Shown piece by piece: positions 10,132 to 34,057 of a DNA stretch of 64,000 nucleotides. The stretch is from Siphlonurus alternatus (taxonomy: Eukaryota; Arthropoda; Insecta; Ephemeroptera; Siphlonuridae), in the NCBI GenBank assembly GCA_949825025.1, contig OX463787.1:13575707-13639706 (forward strand), written 5' to 3'. Each line of letters starts with the position of its first letter. Positions within the stretch are counted from its first letter, which is position 1. A program made the translations under genes and the position numbers. The notes beneath the pieces were generated by a model, which saw only the letters and a list, made by a program, of their open reading frames with translations, made no database searches and was not told the origin of the DNA.

Positions 10132-13100
10132 ATGGGTACTCGAACTCTAATTATAATCACCATGTTGCTATTACTTGGAAGTAGTATGGCCTCAAAAAAG
10201 TACAATAAGAACAAGCCAATGTCAAAGAAAGCATTGGCATCGTATGGAGCTATGGTCGTTGAAATGCAGAAGGAAAGTATTGGTACACCAGATCCTAACG
10301 TTGGTAAGTACAGTTTATATATTGGGGGACATTCACAAAGCACTTTAACCCTCACTTTAGCCCCGATTTTTAACCCTGGTGCTAAACATGGTGCTAAACT
10401 ATGAGCTTAACATGGTTAGCCCCTGGTTTAGTACCATGTTTAGCACCAGGGTTAAAAATCGGGGCTAAAGTGGGGGTTAAAGTGCTTTGTGAATGCCCAC
10501 CTTTATCTTTTACTCACTTTTTACATCTTTTTTCGTCTTGTCTTGCACAATTTCTGAGGAGAAAATATGATATTACGTAATTTTCCGTACTTACCGAGCA
10601 TAAAGTTTAGAAATAGCACTTTAACCCCCACCCCACTTAAGCCCCGATTTTTATCCCCGGTGCTAAGCCAGGGGCTAACCATAGGAGCTAACCATGTTTA
10701 GCCCCTGGTTTAGCACCAGGGATAAAAATTGAATAAGCTAAAGTGGGGATTAAAGTGCTTCGTGAATGTCCCCCAATGTCTCCATTTTATCCTTAATTTG
10801 AGATAGGAAGAAATGAGATGTTTTTTGAGGTAATAAGATGTGCTTTTTAGACGTGTAAAGGATGAGTTAAAGATGTAACTTTTCAACTTCAGCAACTCAA
10901 ACCTGCTCAAAGTTGACGAGTAGTATAAAATATGTACAATTTAAATAACCTCTAAATATAACCTTTCAGGTGCGATGGTGAACGTCATGAATCCAGGTGA
11001 CAACCCTGAAGAGATGGGTACCTATATGGAAGGTGACATCCTGACCATTCAGTCAGACGAGGTGCCATCGAACCCAAACTTCAGATGGCCAAATGGCTTG
11101 GTGCATTATAGTATAGACGGAACGTTCAGTAAGTATGAATTAATATAATTATAATATATTTAGTTCTGTAAGTGTTGCTAAATAAATAACAACTTTAATT
11201 TATATTTTATCAATTATACCTAATATCATGCAGTCTATAGAGTTGCTTGCTGTTTTTGTTTACGAGGAAAAATAGCATAGCAGGTATACGGACGGTCAAG
11301 AGGGTAGAAAAGAGAAAGTGGAGGTCCAACTACTATGGCATTAGATAGGAAAAATGACGAAAAAAAAAATAAATAAAATAGTTTTGATTGTTCTATAATG
11401 ATGCGATTTTTTATGCTATCTATCGTTTATTGGTGTATTTTTACAATTTTTTAAACCTGATTTATTTTGTTTAATAAAGTGAAAAAAAAATCTATATGTG
11501 ATTTGTTTATATATTAGTCTGTGCATTATGGTCCTCCATAGGGCAGCCTAACTTACAGGGGCCTGACGTCATCGCAATCAACTCTATAGAGGCATGTTGG
11601 AATTGAATACAGTCAAATTAATTTGACATTCCTTCCGGAAGTAGCCGGAAGAGTGAAGTTTGTTAAGTTTTTTATGTGAGATTACGACGCTGAAATACGG
11701 AAAGGCCGGAAATATTTTACACTTCCGGCTACTTTCAGAAGGACTATCATAAATTTGAATGTATTTTAGGATGGCTAGCCTGGGTGCTCTTTTAATCTCC
11801 CCAAAAATTACAAATTTGCATCTTTTTGAGTCTTGATGTTGTACAGCACCAAAGCAGGGTAAAGTACATGCTGTACACTGGTCTCCTTAAAAACTTCCCA
11901 CTTGCAGTTTTATAAATCACCATACCCTGCATTATTCTTACGGGGCCTAACAGGGCCGCAAATAAGAAGTTTTCTAATACGATGAGTGTACATAACCAGT
12001 ATCACTTTTCAATCGATTTTAATTAATGAATCAAATTGTGTCACTTGTTTCAGATCGTCAACAACGCAACACGATTCTCTCTGCCATGAATCAAATACAG
12101 AGGTACACTTGCATCCGGTTCAGACCACGCAGATCGGAAGTTAGCTACATCTCCATACAAAGCAAACCTACCGGATGTTGGTCAAGTATAGGACGGACTG
12201 GGAAGAGACAATTTCTTAATCTTCAGACTCCGGATAGAACTGGCTCTGGATGTTTGCATAATGTGAGTTATATTTCACTTTATTACAGTTCAACAAACGT
12301 AAGATTACCACAGGAAAGATGGTGAACTACAGTCAAATTAATTTAATATTCCCGCCGGAAGTAGCCAGAAGTGAGAGAAATCATTAAAGAATTCATCATA
12401 GATTACGTACGTATTTTTTAATTGGTACCATAGTTCAGACGAAGTTGGAGTAAAAAGCTGTTTTCTGTTAATTCCATAAGGATGCGTGTTAAAGACCTCC
12501 GAAACACCAACTTTGGGAATTTTTTGTGGTGAAGCTATTTGAGATGAAATTTTTTGGTTTTCATTTCTCAATAGAAGGCAGGTTAAACTATTTTTAAAAA
12601 ATAAAATATTCAAACAAATTAAATCGCTCACTCTACATTAAAATAAAATTAATAACCTAATTATAAAGAATTAATCAGTAGTGTAAAAATAATATTTTCA
12701 CAGCCTAATTAATACTACATATAAAAATAATACTTTTCAAGTTGAAAAACATTATTTATGAACAAAATGTTTTCGAAACTATACATTATTCTAATCTTCC
12801 TATTATTCTAATGTTCCTGTTATAGATCGGTACTTCAATCCACGAGTTGATGCATGCACTTGGAATTGATCACGAACAAAACAGAAATGATCGAGATAGT
12901 AATGTTTATATCGATTGGAGAAACATAAAGAATGGTGAGTAATAAAATTATTAATTTATATATAAATATAAATATTCTTATTCAAAATTAATACATTACT
13001 ACTAAAAAGTAAATTTCATGTTAAGCCGGTATTACACGATACAATTTTTGTAACTATTAAATACAAATTTTTCTTACAAGAAAAATTGAACTCCATTTGT

Positions 13101-14819
13101 TTGTATGGAGATGAAATTTTCTTGTAAGGAAAAATTGTATCGTGTAATACCGGCTTTAGGTTTAATTATTTGTATGATATAAAAAAATCAAATGAGAATG
13201 CGAGAGTTGCAAATGGACAACATACGGGAAAAAAATTTATTGCAGAAATGAATAGAGGGTACCAAATTATGCTACTCTGAATTTTTTTAGATTTTTTTAA
13301 GTCCCGGAAATATTTTTAAATAATTATTGAAAGTTTTGTGATTTCAGTTGGCACCCCTGAATCCTTAATAAAAGAGATAGAGACTGGACCCCTATTGACA
13401 CCTCCAGGGGGCGTGGCCGCACTTTCAATAATTATTTAAAAATAGTTCTGGGTATCAAAAAAATCTGAAAAAAATTCAGAGTAGCATAATTTGATACCCT
13501 CTTTTCATTTCTGTAATAAAAACTTTTCATGCAAATTGTCCATTTAAAAATATATATATATAATGTTATGAAGACAGTTTTAACTGACTATTATTAATAG
13601 AAACATAAAATTGAGATCGTGATTTTTCAGGTAATGAACACAACTTCAAGAAACAAGCTTCGTTCAAAGGCCTGGGAGTAAACTATGACTACAGCAGCGT
13701 CATGCATTATTCAGTGCATGCCTTCTCTAAAAACAGTAAACCGACCATCATCCCCAGGGTAAATATTTTATATTACAGTAGTTAATTGATAAATTTAAGC
13801 AGTGAGAAAATTTATGTTTATTATTATTTTTTTTTCAACATTTAGGAACTGAGTTATGAATGTTACATATATAGGATTTGATTAAAAGTGGAGAGAAGAA
13901 AAGAAATTAAAAGAAATTTATTTATTTTATTACGTGCAATATGTGAATAGACTGATGCTTATTGAGAATTAATAATAACATTAATAACAAATAATAAGCA
14001 TGCAGTAAAGTTGTACGGACGGGACCACAAAAAATGGCTATTTGTTTACATGGTATCGGCAACAATGTGTATGTATTGTGTCTGTGAAGCTGATTGATGG
14101 AAGGTCATTCGATACTGCTTTCTCTTATCACTCATACCTTGATACCAATCGTTTTTTATGACGTCACCCATAATGCCTGTTTATAGGCATTTTTTGTGGT
14201 CCCGTCAGTATGTGTAATTTCGTCCCTCGTCCGCAATAATGAGCTATCTGCTCCACGATCTCGTTGCAATAATGAGCTGTCTGCTCTGTCAGGTGAGCGC
14301 AATTTTGAGCCTTATTTTATACCGATTTAAATCTCAATATTGCGTTCATTTGAAATAGCAGACAGCTCATTATTGCAACGAGATCGTGGAGCAGATAGCT
14401 CATTATTGCGGACGAAGGACGGTATAAAATTGAGGACACAAACAAGCATATAGGAAGCAACACATCTAATAGAATTGAAAAAGCTTCATATACTTTTTAT
14501 TGCATACTTAGATATAATATATGGAAGCTCGAATTATGTAATGTCGATTTTTGTCAGATCTTTTTTTAACCCTAAAATAAACTTAAAATCGTGCTGCAAA
14601 ACGCTGTGACGTCATAGTCATGCAAATATTTAACATCGTCAAACGTATAGGGAAATATGTTACATGACTATGACGTCACAGCGTTTTTCCCTTCGATTTT
14701 GAATGTGTAAAGTGTTAAAAAAAGTGTTTATGCAAATTGAGGTCATCTATCCAAATATGCAATATAAAATTTGATTAAGATTGTTTATTATATAGACAAT
14801 ACAAGACAAGTATATATCG

Positions 14820-14856
<37 letters not shown>

Positions 14857-15143
14857 CCATATAATTATGTAATAACATAATAAATATTTCAAAAATACTG
14901 TAAACCATGGTTTTAGCAAAGAAGCTCTATGATATTTTAGGGCGTACAGGGTCATAAATAACGTTCATATTATTTAGAGTTTCTTATTTTTATCTTATTT
15001 TCACTTTTTTATGTATAAAAAATTAAATTATTTTCTGATTTCAGCGACGAAGCAATACCACAATCGGTCAAAGAAAAGGACTTTCAAGAAATGACGTTTT
15101 GAAGATAAACCGTCTGTACAATTGCAGGACTCGTAGAGGGTAG
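10132..15143 (+). CDS. AST3: astacin (M12A) zinc metalloprotease, 6 coding exons
   Basis: Exons: 10132-10303, 10970-11128, 12054-12262, 12826-12934, 13631-13758, 15045-15143. The total is 876 nt, 291 residues. The signal peptide is MGTRTLIIITMLLLLGSSMA, followed by a lysine-rich propeptide. Exon B has NPEEMGTYMEGDIL (aspartate switch) and ends with the FRWPNGLVHYSI block at the start of the mature protease. The zinc site is [19 protein letters not shown] (H186, H190, H196) and the Met-turn is YDYSSVMHYS. Cysteines lie in YTCIRF, TGCWSS, SGCLHN and LYNC. All introns are GT-AG. The ATG was chosen because it opens the signal peptide; an acceptor-like TTTTTTCCAG ends 20 nt upstream. Introns contain several hairpin elements and a pair of CATTCAC palindromes. 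It is predicted to be a secreted zymogen with no C-terminal accessory domain. Confidence 0.9.
10320..10501. mobile_element. Palindromic element G (CATTCACAAAGCACTTTAA)
   Basis: 182-bp near-perfect hairpin, GGGGGACATTCACAAAGC to GCTTTGTGAATGCCC, in AST3 intron 1. Confidence 0.85.
10502..10890. mobile_element. MITE family A copy with nested G-type palindrome (10606-10775)
   Basis: Family A blocks (TGCACAATTTCTGAGGAG, TAGACGTGTAAAGGATGAG) flank a G-type hairpin ending CGTGAATGTCCCCCA. Confidence 0.7.
11236..11590. mobile_element. ~350-bp element with AGAGTTG ends
   Basis: Starts CTATAGAGTTGC and ends CAACTCTATAG. It is nearly the same as 23044-23390, sharing TTTACGAGG, GGAGGTCCAACTACTATGG and GGTCCTCCATAG. 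It lies in AST3 intron 2. Confidence 0.8.
11608..11768. mobile_element. MITE with CAGTCAAATTAATTTGA ends
   Basis: Inverted blocks TTCCGGAAGTAGCCGGAAG / CTTCCGGCTACTTTC. Relatives are at 12328-12372 (end only) and 23928-24212. Confidence 0.7.
12373..12650. repeat. Half copy of the hairpin at 45615-46270
   Basis: CAAATAGCTTCACCACAAAA and CAACTTCGTCTGAACTATGG (both - strand) match each arm of that hairpin. It lies in AST3 intron 3. Confidence 0.75.
13022..13158. mobile_element. Palindromic element P (AAGCCGGTATTACACGATAC)
   Basis: 137-bp hairpin between AAGCCGGTATTACACG and CGTGTAATACCGGCTTTA, in AST3 intron 4. Confidence 0.9.
13213..13546. mobile_element. MITE family M3 (GGACAAC..TTATTGCAG ends)
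   Basis: Inverted arms AATGGACAACATA...TTATTGCAGAAATG and AGGGGGCGTGGCC in the middle. Other copies are at 16624-16941, 17471-17811 and 47698-48436. Confidence 0.85.
14013..14207. mobile_element. Hairpin element with GACGGGACCACAAAAAATG ends
   Basis: Perfect 19-bp inverted ends; contains TGACGTCA. Single copy seen in the window. Confidence 0.75.
14221..14421. mobile_element. Hairpin element with CGTCCGCAATAATGAGCT ends
   Basis: Arms contain the direct motif AATGAGCTATCTGCT twice each. A relative is at 63681-63835. Confidence 0.8.
14555..14730. mobile_element. Hairpin element with CGCTGTGACGTCATAGTC arms
   Basis: GCTGTGACGTCATAGTCATG is repeated inverted. Relatives are at 48740-48985, 53745-53960 and 59850-60060, with one arm at 18995-19060. 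Confidence 0.75.
14822..14853. repeat. (CT)n microsatellite
   Basis: CT repeat in the last AST3 intron. Confidence 0.95.
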
Positions 15144-16174
15144 AAGTTTCAGTATGATTGCAGGGAATATCATATAATATTTTCCTTGATGATGGTTTGG
15201 TAGCGTCAATACAGGGAAAAGATTATATATTATATGGTATTCCCTGGTCGTATAAGGAACAGTGTAAGTGGGACCAGAGAATAACAAATAATCTTTACCC
15301 TGGTGGGACATGGTATATTTTTTTAAAAAAATACTTGTTTTTATAGTACCATTGAGAAAAAGTAGACTTGTTTTTATAGGGTGTTGGGTAGCAAGAATAT
15401 ACATACCGACAATCGCTCAGTTGTTTAAGAAAGAGCAATTTTCTATTGTAAATTTCCGTAAATTGTTCAGAAATAAATTTAAAAATTTATTAAGTCAAGG
15501 AGTTTTATTCAGTTAAAAAGTTTGATAGTAATAAAATGTCAGAAAAAGTTATGTCTGAATAGATTTGTTACATTTTTTTAATTTAAAAAGGATTTTAGAG
15601 TTTATTAATACTTATTTAAAATTTTAAACATTTATATTCATAATATTCATATATGTATGTGTACTAACTTACTAATGAAGTTAATAATTTTATACGCAAT
15701 GGAAAAAAATTAAATGAGAAAACTGAGGTGACAGTTCTCTTCTAAATTTAATTTTCTTATTTGTCAAATAAAAATCAACATTTTTTAAATAAGTTATAAT
15801 GCTTGAAAGGTGAAGTTAAAAAATTTGTCTGCTATGCAGGTTACATAATTTACAAATTACTCGAACAGCTGATTTGTCATCTACTTTAAGTACTTCATAA
15901 TGAGTCAATAGTATGTGAGTCATTGCTCATCCTGCCTGGCTTAATTATAAAATATTTAATTTTTAATTTCAGTAAAAATTAATTAATTAAATTAAAATTA
16001 AAAATTAATGATTAATCTTCAACCACATCCATAGTCTGGAACTCATCAGCACATTATTAATCATTTAAAGATATCATTCTGACGTCCATACCATTAGTGG
16101 TTTGTGATAATTATAAAACTTTAACTCATTTTACTATGCGTTAATTTAATATACAATTATATTTTATATTTTAC
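15144..16174. other. AST3 3' flank
   Basis: Contains an imperfect inverted repeat at about 15160-15310 (GCAGGGAATATCATATAATA against TATTATATGGTATTCCCTGG). AATAAA near 15474 could end the mRNA. Otherwise nothing seen. Confidence 0.4.
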
Positions 16175-16548
16175 AGGGATAGACCCCTGAGAGCTTACAG
16201 CTCGCAGCGGGGTAGTGGGTAGGGATAAGGTAAGGAAAGGATGATGGCTACGGCCTGTTACGCGTCCCAGCATTCGCTGCATGAGGTGAGACTGAGGGAA
16301 CCGTGGAAAACCTCAGTCAGGACGGACACCTCTACTTTTTCTCAATGAACCAAAGCGATGTCCAAAGCCTGGGGAGCCACAAACAAGTGCATCACTGTAC
16401 TGGGTGGAAAGCGAGACGAATTTACCCCAGGGAAGGAGCAACGTAATTTTTACTTGAAACGGTCTCCCATCTTAGTACTAACCATGCTCGACGTAGCTTG
16501 ACTTTCGTGATCTAACGAGAACCGTTCTGCGCTCAGCCTCGTGTTACA
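16175..16548 (-). mobile_element. SINE with 5S rRNA-derived head (full-length, - strand)
   Basis: Read on the - strand, 16548-16433 resembles 5S rRNA: CGGTTCTCGTTAGATCAC, then a GTTAGTACTAAGATGGGAGA block with the internal promoter region. The body has CCTCAGTCTCACCTC and GGGACGCGTAACAG, and the tail ends GAGCTGTAAGCTCTCAGG. Confidence 0.85.
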
Positions 16549-16623
16549 TCGTATTTGTATGTCTATATGATATACTGTTTATGACAAAGAATCTCACGAG
16601 TCGAACATTCAAAAATAGCATCA

Positions 16624-16941
16624 ATGGACAACCTGCATAACATATTTTATTGCAAAAATAAATAGAGCGTGCAAATTTATGCTACTCTGCTTTTTTTCAG
16701 ATTTTTTAGGACCTAAAAACTATTTTAAAAAATATGAATAGTACACATAATAGGCATCTCAATCAAAGGATGGGAACGGCTTTGGTTCAACCCGACCTCG
16801 TCAAAACTTTTTTTTTTTTTTTTTTTTTTTGCAATACTTGCTGGCTTTTAAGGTTTATTCTGAAAAAAATTCAGGGTAACATAATTTGGTACCCTTTATT
16901 CATTTCTGTAATACAAATTTTTCATAGAGGCTGTTCATTTA
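16624..16941. mobile_element. MITE family M3 copy
   Basis: Ends AATGGACAACCTGCA and TGTTCATTT. The interior includes a 20-base T run and a box-B-like GGTTCAACCC; the right arm is degraded. Confidence 0.65.
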
Positions 16942-17030
16942 AATATGATAGCCAGAGTAGATGAATATATTGTATGAACCCATATCTGTTTGTATAATAT
17001 TTCCAAACAGTAAAACATTTCGTTAGCTAT

Positions 17031-17302
17031 ACCCGAGTTGAAATAAATTTCATATTTTCCTCGCTATTAAACTCTCCTCTCGTCTTTTCTCCTCTTATTT
17101 TGCACCATTTTAGATGAAAAAATATGTGAAAAAGACAAGATAATACGTATTTTTTTCCTCTTCTTGAACATAAAATGTTAAAAATATTGTCTTTTTTCAT
17201 CCTCACTTTGAGCAAAGAGGAAATAAGATGTGTTTTAGAGGTAAAAAGATTACGTTTAGACGTATCAAAGATGAGTTGATGACGTAATTTTTCAACTAGG
17301 GT
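17031..17302. mobile_element. MITE family A copy, uninterrupted
   Basis: A clean 272-bp example: ACCCGAGTTGAAATAAATTT to TTTTTCAACTAGGGTA. Its middle is AAAATGTTAAAAATATTGTC, the site interrupted by other elements in the nested copies. Confidence 0.85.
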
Positions 17303-17470
17303 AAGCTGTGTACTAACATTACGTATTTCTAAACAAAAACACAAGTCTTAATCTAATTCTTTGTCTTATTGAAGCTGCATAGAGGTAACGTTAGAGTCAT
17401 CACGAAGTGTACTTGAGAAAGAAAATATTAGTTATAATGGTTAATGCCTTAATTGATAAATTTTTAAAAT

Positions 17471-17811
17471 AATGGACAACATATACATGACTAATTTTTA
17501 TTGCAGAAATGAATAGAGGGCACCAAATTATATGCTACTCGGAATTTGTTCAGATTTTTTTGAGTCCCGGAACTATTTTTAAATAATTATTGGAAGTTCT
17601 GTGATTTAAGTTGGCATCCCTGAATCCTTAATAAAAAGGATAGAGACTGGATGCCTATTGACGCCTCCAGGGGGCGTGGCCGCACTCTCAATAATTATTT
17701 AAAAATAGTTCTGGGTCTCAAAAAAATGTGAAAAAATTCAGAGTAGCATAATTTGGTACCCTCTATTCATTTCTGTAATAAAATTGTTTCATACAATGTA
17801 TGTTGTCCATT
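17471..17811. mobile_element. MITE family M3 copy
   Basis: Arms AATGGACAACATATACATG / ATGTTGTCCATTT and the central CCAGGGGGCGTGGCC. Confidence 0.85.
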
Positions 17812-18440
17812 TTATATTTTATGCTGCCTAATAAACTGAGACATACTGTATTCATCCTGTATATATGAAGTCATATAATTCGAGGAAATAATTATTATAC
17901 ATTGAGTGAAATCTCAGGATTTCCTTGCTTATATTAAAATAATGAAAGTGTAACTAATTAATCATAATATGGCATAAACATTTTCCAATGTTTATTCTAA
18001 ATTATAATAATTAGTGTTTATATTTTTATACTTCCTATATCCGGTATATTCATGACTCAAGTTAAATTTCCGATATTTTGTTATAATAAATAAAGTTGTA
18101 TAAATCTAAATATTATCAGGTTCACCATGAGAGTTCATTGCCCTCAGTTGAAGAATTTTGTATTTTTTGTATTTATTTATTGCACATATAGAACCGTAAG
18201 ATACAAAATGCATGTTTACAATATTTTAGTATTGCAATATCTGTAAAAGAAACATAAAAATTAAAACATATTATCATCAGTTTTATATTATTATTACAAT
18301 TACAATCATACATAATATAGTATTATCTAGTCAGTCCACAATACCTGAGAAATAAAACTTTTATATATAAAAAAAAAAAAAAAACATTTTTATTAATAGA
18401 AAACAATCTGAAACTAATTCTTTATTATATTACTATATTA
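17812..18440. other. Intergenic AT-rich stretch
   Basis: No gene seen. TTTGTATTTATTTATTGCAC near 18170 may be a reversed retrotransposon tail. Confidence 0.3.
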
Positions 18441-18445
18441 TTAAA

Positions 18446-18960
18446 TTATGTCTTCAATTCATCCTTTACTCGTCTAAACCTAATCTTATTACGTCTTTTT
18501 ACATCTAAAACACATCTTATTTATTTTTTTCTGAATTTGAAGGTGAAATAGAGGTTGTTATATTTCTAACAACTTAAGATGACGAAAATCGTCTTTTCCC
18601 CAAAGTCTTCTGCTCGTTGTTAGTAAACAAAGTATTGTTGTGTGATGTCTGTCGCGTGAAAGGAAAAACATGGGATGGTTGTTGATTACCATGTTAACTT
18701 ATGTAAAATGACCATTAATTTTGAAGTTGAAACGGTTACCTAGCGCCAACAATGCCATTACCTTCTCTGCTCTGGTGGCAAAATTAGGCATTACGTCGTC
18801 CCATGTTTAACAATGAAAAAGGCTTCATGCGACAGACATTATAAACAATGGTTTGTTACAACCATTGCGAGTAGAAGAATTTGTTTTCCCTTCTTTTTTC
18901 CTCTAAAATGGTGCAAAATAAAAGTAAAAAAAAAACGAGAAGTGACGTTAAAAGCAAATA
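18446..18960. mobile_element. MITE family A copy split by a hairpin (18600-18872)
   Basis: Family A halves flank a hairpin bounded by AAAGTCTTCTGCTCG and CATTGCGAGTAGAAG. The inserted hairpin has a sister at 37846-38164. Confidence 0.65.
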
Positions 18961-19484
18961 ACAGATTAAAAATTTCAAATCGAGTATTCTTGCGTGTTAA
19001 TATTTGCAAGACTATGACGTCACAGCGTCTCTCGACACAGTTTCGAGTGTGTTACAGGGTTAAAAAAAATCTAAAACATTATATTTACTATATATAATAA
19101 TAATAAAACTCGAGACCTATCTAAAATGAACACAAAAAATATAATATGAAGATTATTCATTGTGATTCATATCCGTTCTTATTAAAATTATAAAAAAATA
19201 GTACTATTATGCTAAAATAAATATTTAAATTTTTACATCCTTTCTATAACGAGCTGATTCATCTGTTAGCCTAACTCTTTAATTATAAAAATGTGGTAGA
19301 CCATCCGTTTTTGATTATAACTTATCTCGTGCAAAAGATTATAAAACTGCCAACTATAAATTTAATGAGGTGGTTATAGTTTCCAATCTTTAGTTTGTTA
19401 GTGAATCTCGAATCAACAACAGTTCTTCTTAAAATGTAAGATTTTACTGTCATGAGAATACAGAAACAGGGTGTTCACAACCAG

Positions 19485-19706
19485 AGTTCCTTTATACAGG
19501 TTAAGCCACCGATTTGACCAATATTAAAGGGCTTAGCCAATCAGATTCAAGTATTTCAGGACCCATCGTACCGCGAAACTTTGAATGCGCCCATCATGCA
19601 ATGCTATTTTTGAAATTTCGCGGTGTAATGGGGCCTGAAAATTTACCAAAATTGACGCACGAAATGCGTGCGTGTCTTAACCTGTATAAAGGAACCACAG
19701 TACAGG
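19485..19706. mobile_element. Hairpin element with GTTCCTTTATACAGGTTAAG ends
   Basis: 20-bp perfect inverted ends. Only copy seen here, about 470 bp upstream of the AST4 start codon. Confidence 0.8.
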
Positions 19707-20175
19707 AAAGATAGTAGCCAAACTCCCATACCTGCGCTACGGGGGAGCTGAAGTCAATTTTTGACACTTTTTGAATATTGGGTTAAGAGCTTACTTTTTT
19801 TTTGTAAAAAATACTAGATTTTTTTTCTAATATTTTAGTGAAAGTTTCACTGTGCTAGCTTTAATAATTTCCGAGTTAGAGCAGATTATAGTTGATTCTC
19901 CTATACCATAACATTGCAGGATGCCCCATTTGGTCGTGCCCCTTTCCTATGATTTTAACATTGCGGCGGACAAACATGCCGTTGACGCGAGCAGTTTTCG
20001 ACTTCGATTCTAACATACGACTTTCTCTACTATCTTCTCTATACTGTGAAAGGAACGTTGGTTCTAATAACACCGATGATAAATTTGATGTGTTGAGTAT
20101 TAAGTGTTACTTAGCAATTTTTAGCATGAATTAACACAAATTAAATCAATATATTTTTTTATTTAACAGATCACT

Positions 20176-24786
<4,611 letters not shown>

Positions 24787-24817
24787 TGATGTTACCAGCA
24801 TGCCAAATTTACCTTAA

Positions 24818-25193
24818 GGTAGAGATAACACGGATCAGCTGGCCCAATGCTAAAAAGATCCCACTCATAAAAATTATGAAAAAAAAAACAATAAAATGTT
24901 CTTCTCTACATCCCCTATATCAGTAGGTACAATATCAGGTATACAAAAACGAGGTAGTTTTCTAGTTACTAATTTTTAAAGTTGACTAATTTAACATGGG
25001 AGTTCCATTTCTCCATGTTAAATTAGAGAACTTTAAAAATTAATTACTCGAAAACTAACTCGTTTTTGTATATACCTGATTTTTTTACCTACTGATAGGG
25101 GATGTAAAGGAGAACATTTTATTTTATTTTCGTAATTTTCATGAATGGGATTTTTGTAGCATTGTGGGCCAGCTGATCCGTATTATCTCTACC
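24818..25193. mobile_element. TTAA-flanked MITE between AST4 and AST5
   Basis: TTAA at 24814-24817 and 25194-25197, ends GGTAGAGATAACACGG / ATTATCTCTACC. A second palindrome (CCTATATCAGTAGGTA ... TACCTACTGATAGGGG) forms its core. Confidence 0.85.
24890..24895 (+). terminator. Putative poly(A) signal of AST4, inside a MITE
   Basis: AATAAA lies 104 nt after the AST4 stop, inside the hairpin element 24818-25193. It is the first match to the consensus downstream of the stop, so the transposon may supply the 3' end of the mRNA. Confidence 0.35.
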
Positions 25194-25444
25194 TTAATAT
25201 AATTAAAATTAATTATAAAATATTTTAACTTTAATTATATTTATAGATTCATAAATGTATGCTATATTCTATTCGTTATGACAATTTCGGACTAACTTGA
25301 TTAATTTTGTTTTAATTTTTGCAATGTGCTTTCATATCTATGTTCTTGTTTTATAATGAATGTGTATAATGATAAGGCCGTTTTTGCAGCAATTTCTATT
25401 TTCTGCATAAGCTCTCATGTTTCTGTTTCTAATGTTGCATAGTT

Positions 25445-25562
25445 GCATAAAATCAGGGTGCATAGTTATGCTACCCTGATTTTTTTCAGATTTTTTAGAG
25501 CCCGGGAACTAGTTTTAAAAAATTATTGAAAGTTATTTTTGTGACGTCACGAGACGCCGCTC
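25445..25562. mobile_element. MITE family M2, left arm only
   Basis: GGTGCATAGTTATGCTACCCTG followed by TTTGTGACGTCACGAGACG; the right arm is missing. It lies between the converging AST4 and AST5. Confidence 0.6.
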
Positions 25563-25714
25563 CTTAATTAAGTAATAATTGTAACCGCTAACAAGTGAAA
25601 TAGTGCCTTAGGTTCGTAAAATATGTATATTTTTTTGTAAAATAAATCAATCCTTGTTGGTGTAAATATTTAATATTCAGAATTCAAGCATTATACAAAA
25701 TAAGATAAATTAAA

Positions 25715-25720
25715 TTTATT
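25715..25720 (-). terminator. Putative poly(A) signal of AST5
   Basis: AATAAA on the - strand, 7 nt beyond the AST5 stop codon. Confidence 0.4.
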
Positions 25721-25727
25721 TTGCTGC

Positions 25728-32434
<6,707 letters not shown>

Positions 32435-32732
32435 ATTGCTGAAAATGGGTAACAAGTTTAACAAAATATGCATTAATTGAGCATTTAATACAATTATTAT
32501 TATAAAATATTATCATATTTCTTTAATCAATTTCATTTTTATTTTCTCTATATTTTCATAATTTCAAAAGAGTGTAAATAAATTTATTTCAGGTGAAATA
32601 TATATAAGGTCCCATGATACAAAGTTTTGTAGTTGTAAATTCATTATAAAATTAGGATTAATTTTATTTTTATTATCTAATCTTCTTTTAATTTGAAAAA
32701 AAAAAAAAAAAAACAGCAATTTTTATTTATGA

Positions 32733-33056
32733 TAATGAGATATTAGAATGTGAAAATTTTAGTGGCTTAATCGAAAGAAGGGGTAAAAATATGGTACTGT
32801 GAATTTTTTCAGATCTTTTTGAGTCCAGAAACTATTTTTAAAAAATTATTGAAAGTCTATTTTGGTGACGTAACGGGCGGCACTCCTTAATAGAAAGGAT
32901 AGGGCAGTGCCCCCCGTGACGTCATAAAATGGACTTTCAATAATTTTTTAAAAATAGTTCTTGGTCTCAGAAAAATCTGAAAAAATTCACAGTACTATAT
33001 TTTTACCCCTTCTTTCGATTAAGCCACTAAAATTTTCACATTCTAATATCTCATTA
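32733..33056. mobile_element. 324-bp hairpin upstream of AST5
   Basis: TAATGAGATATTAGAATGTG is repeated inverted at 33056, with long matching arms around TTCGATTAAGCCACTAAAAT. The centre has GTGACGTCAT. It lies about 300 bp from the AST5 start. Confidence 0.85.
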
Positions 33057-33910
33057 TTCCTATAATTGATGTTTTTTAATAAATAATTGTAATAGCTATA
33101 AAAGTTATAAATATTTGTCTTTTTCATTTTAATTTTTGTATATTTTAATTAATTAATACAAATTAAATTAATTTTGAAAAATGTGTTTCTTTTTATTTTT
33201 TAAGTTATATAAATTTTGTATACTAATTAAATATAAAGTAAATATTAAATATATTTTAAATATTTATTTTTTAATTTTTTTTTTATTCTTTATAATTTAT
33301 TAATATTTTAAGTTCAAGGAATATTAATGTTACTACCAAAAATCACGTAGACAAAATTGTTGTCGGATGCGAAAAACGTAATGCTATTTAATATGAAATA
33401 AGTAACTAAAGCGTTATAAATGCATGATAAAGATAAAAAAAAAAAAAAAAGAATGACAAAAACAATTACCATTTCCCGAGGTGTACCTATTTCATGTAAT
33501 CAGTATTATTTAAACTTTTTTTTTTGTAATTTTTGCTTAATTCATTGATATTATTGAACTATATTTATTTTAAACCTACCTTACTGGTTGCAGAACTTTG
33601 TAATGACACAAGATTTATTTTTTAAAAGTAACATCAGCGTGTTATCTAGTATGATTATTTAGGTCAAGTATTGTTGATGATTGAAACACGTACACGTAAC
33701 ATATGCAAGTATCAATGAGGTATTTGAAGCAGAAAATCCTTGAAATACACTACTTTTATACTAAAAAGTTATACTGCTGTGAGAGTCAGGCTAACCTTGA
33801 GATAATTGTTATTACCGGCCATTATAACTGAGTTTTCCATGTTTCTTTAGCTAAATTAGTCAAATGTTGTGATTGATGTGATAACTTATTCGTGGCAGCA
33901 AAAAATAATT
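33057..33910. other. Intergenic AT-rich stretch
   Basis: No gene or clear element seen. Confidence 0.35.
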
Positions 33911-33913
33911 CTT

Positions 33914-34057
33914 TAAGCCGGTATTACACGATACAATTTTTCTAACTATTGCATATACAATTTTTCCTTACATGAAAACTCCATTTATTTGTATGGAGAT
34001 GAAAATTTACTTGCAAGGAAAAATTGTATGCAAAATTGTATCGTGTAATAAGGCTTT
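33914..34057. mobile_element. Palindromic element P copy
   Basis: TAAGCCGGTATTACACGATA to TATCGTGTAATAAGGCTTTA. Confidence 0.85.

Noticed and set aside
19514..19714. 66-codon open frame
   Set aside because: Falls inside a hairpin element with 20-bp inverted ends.
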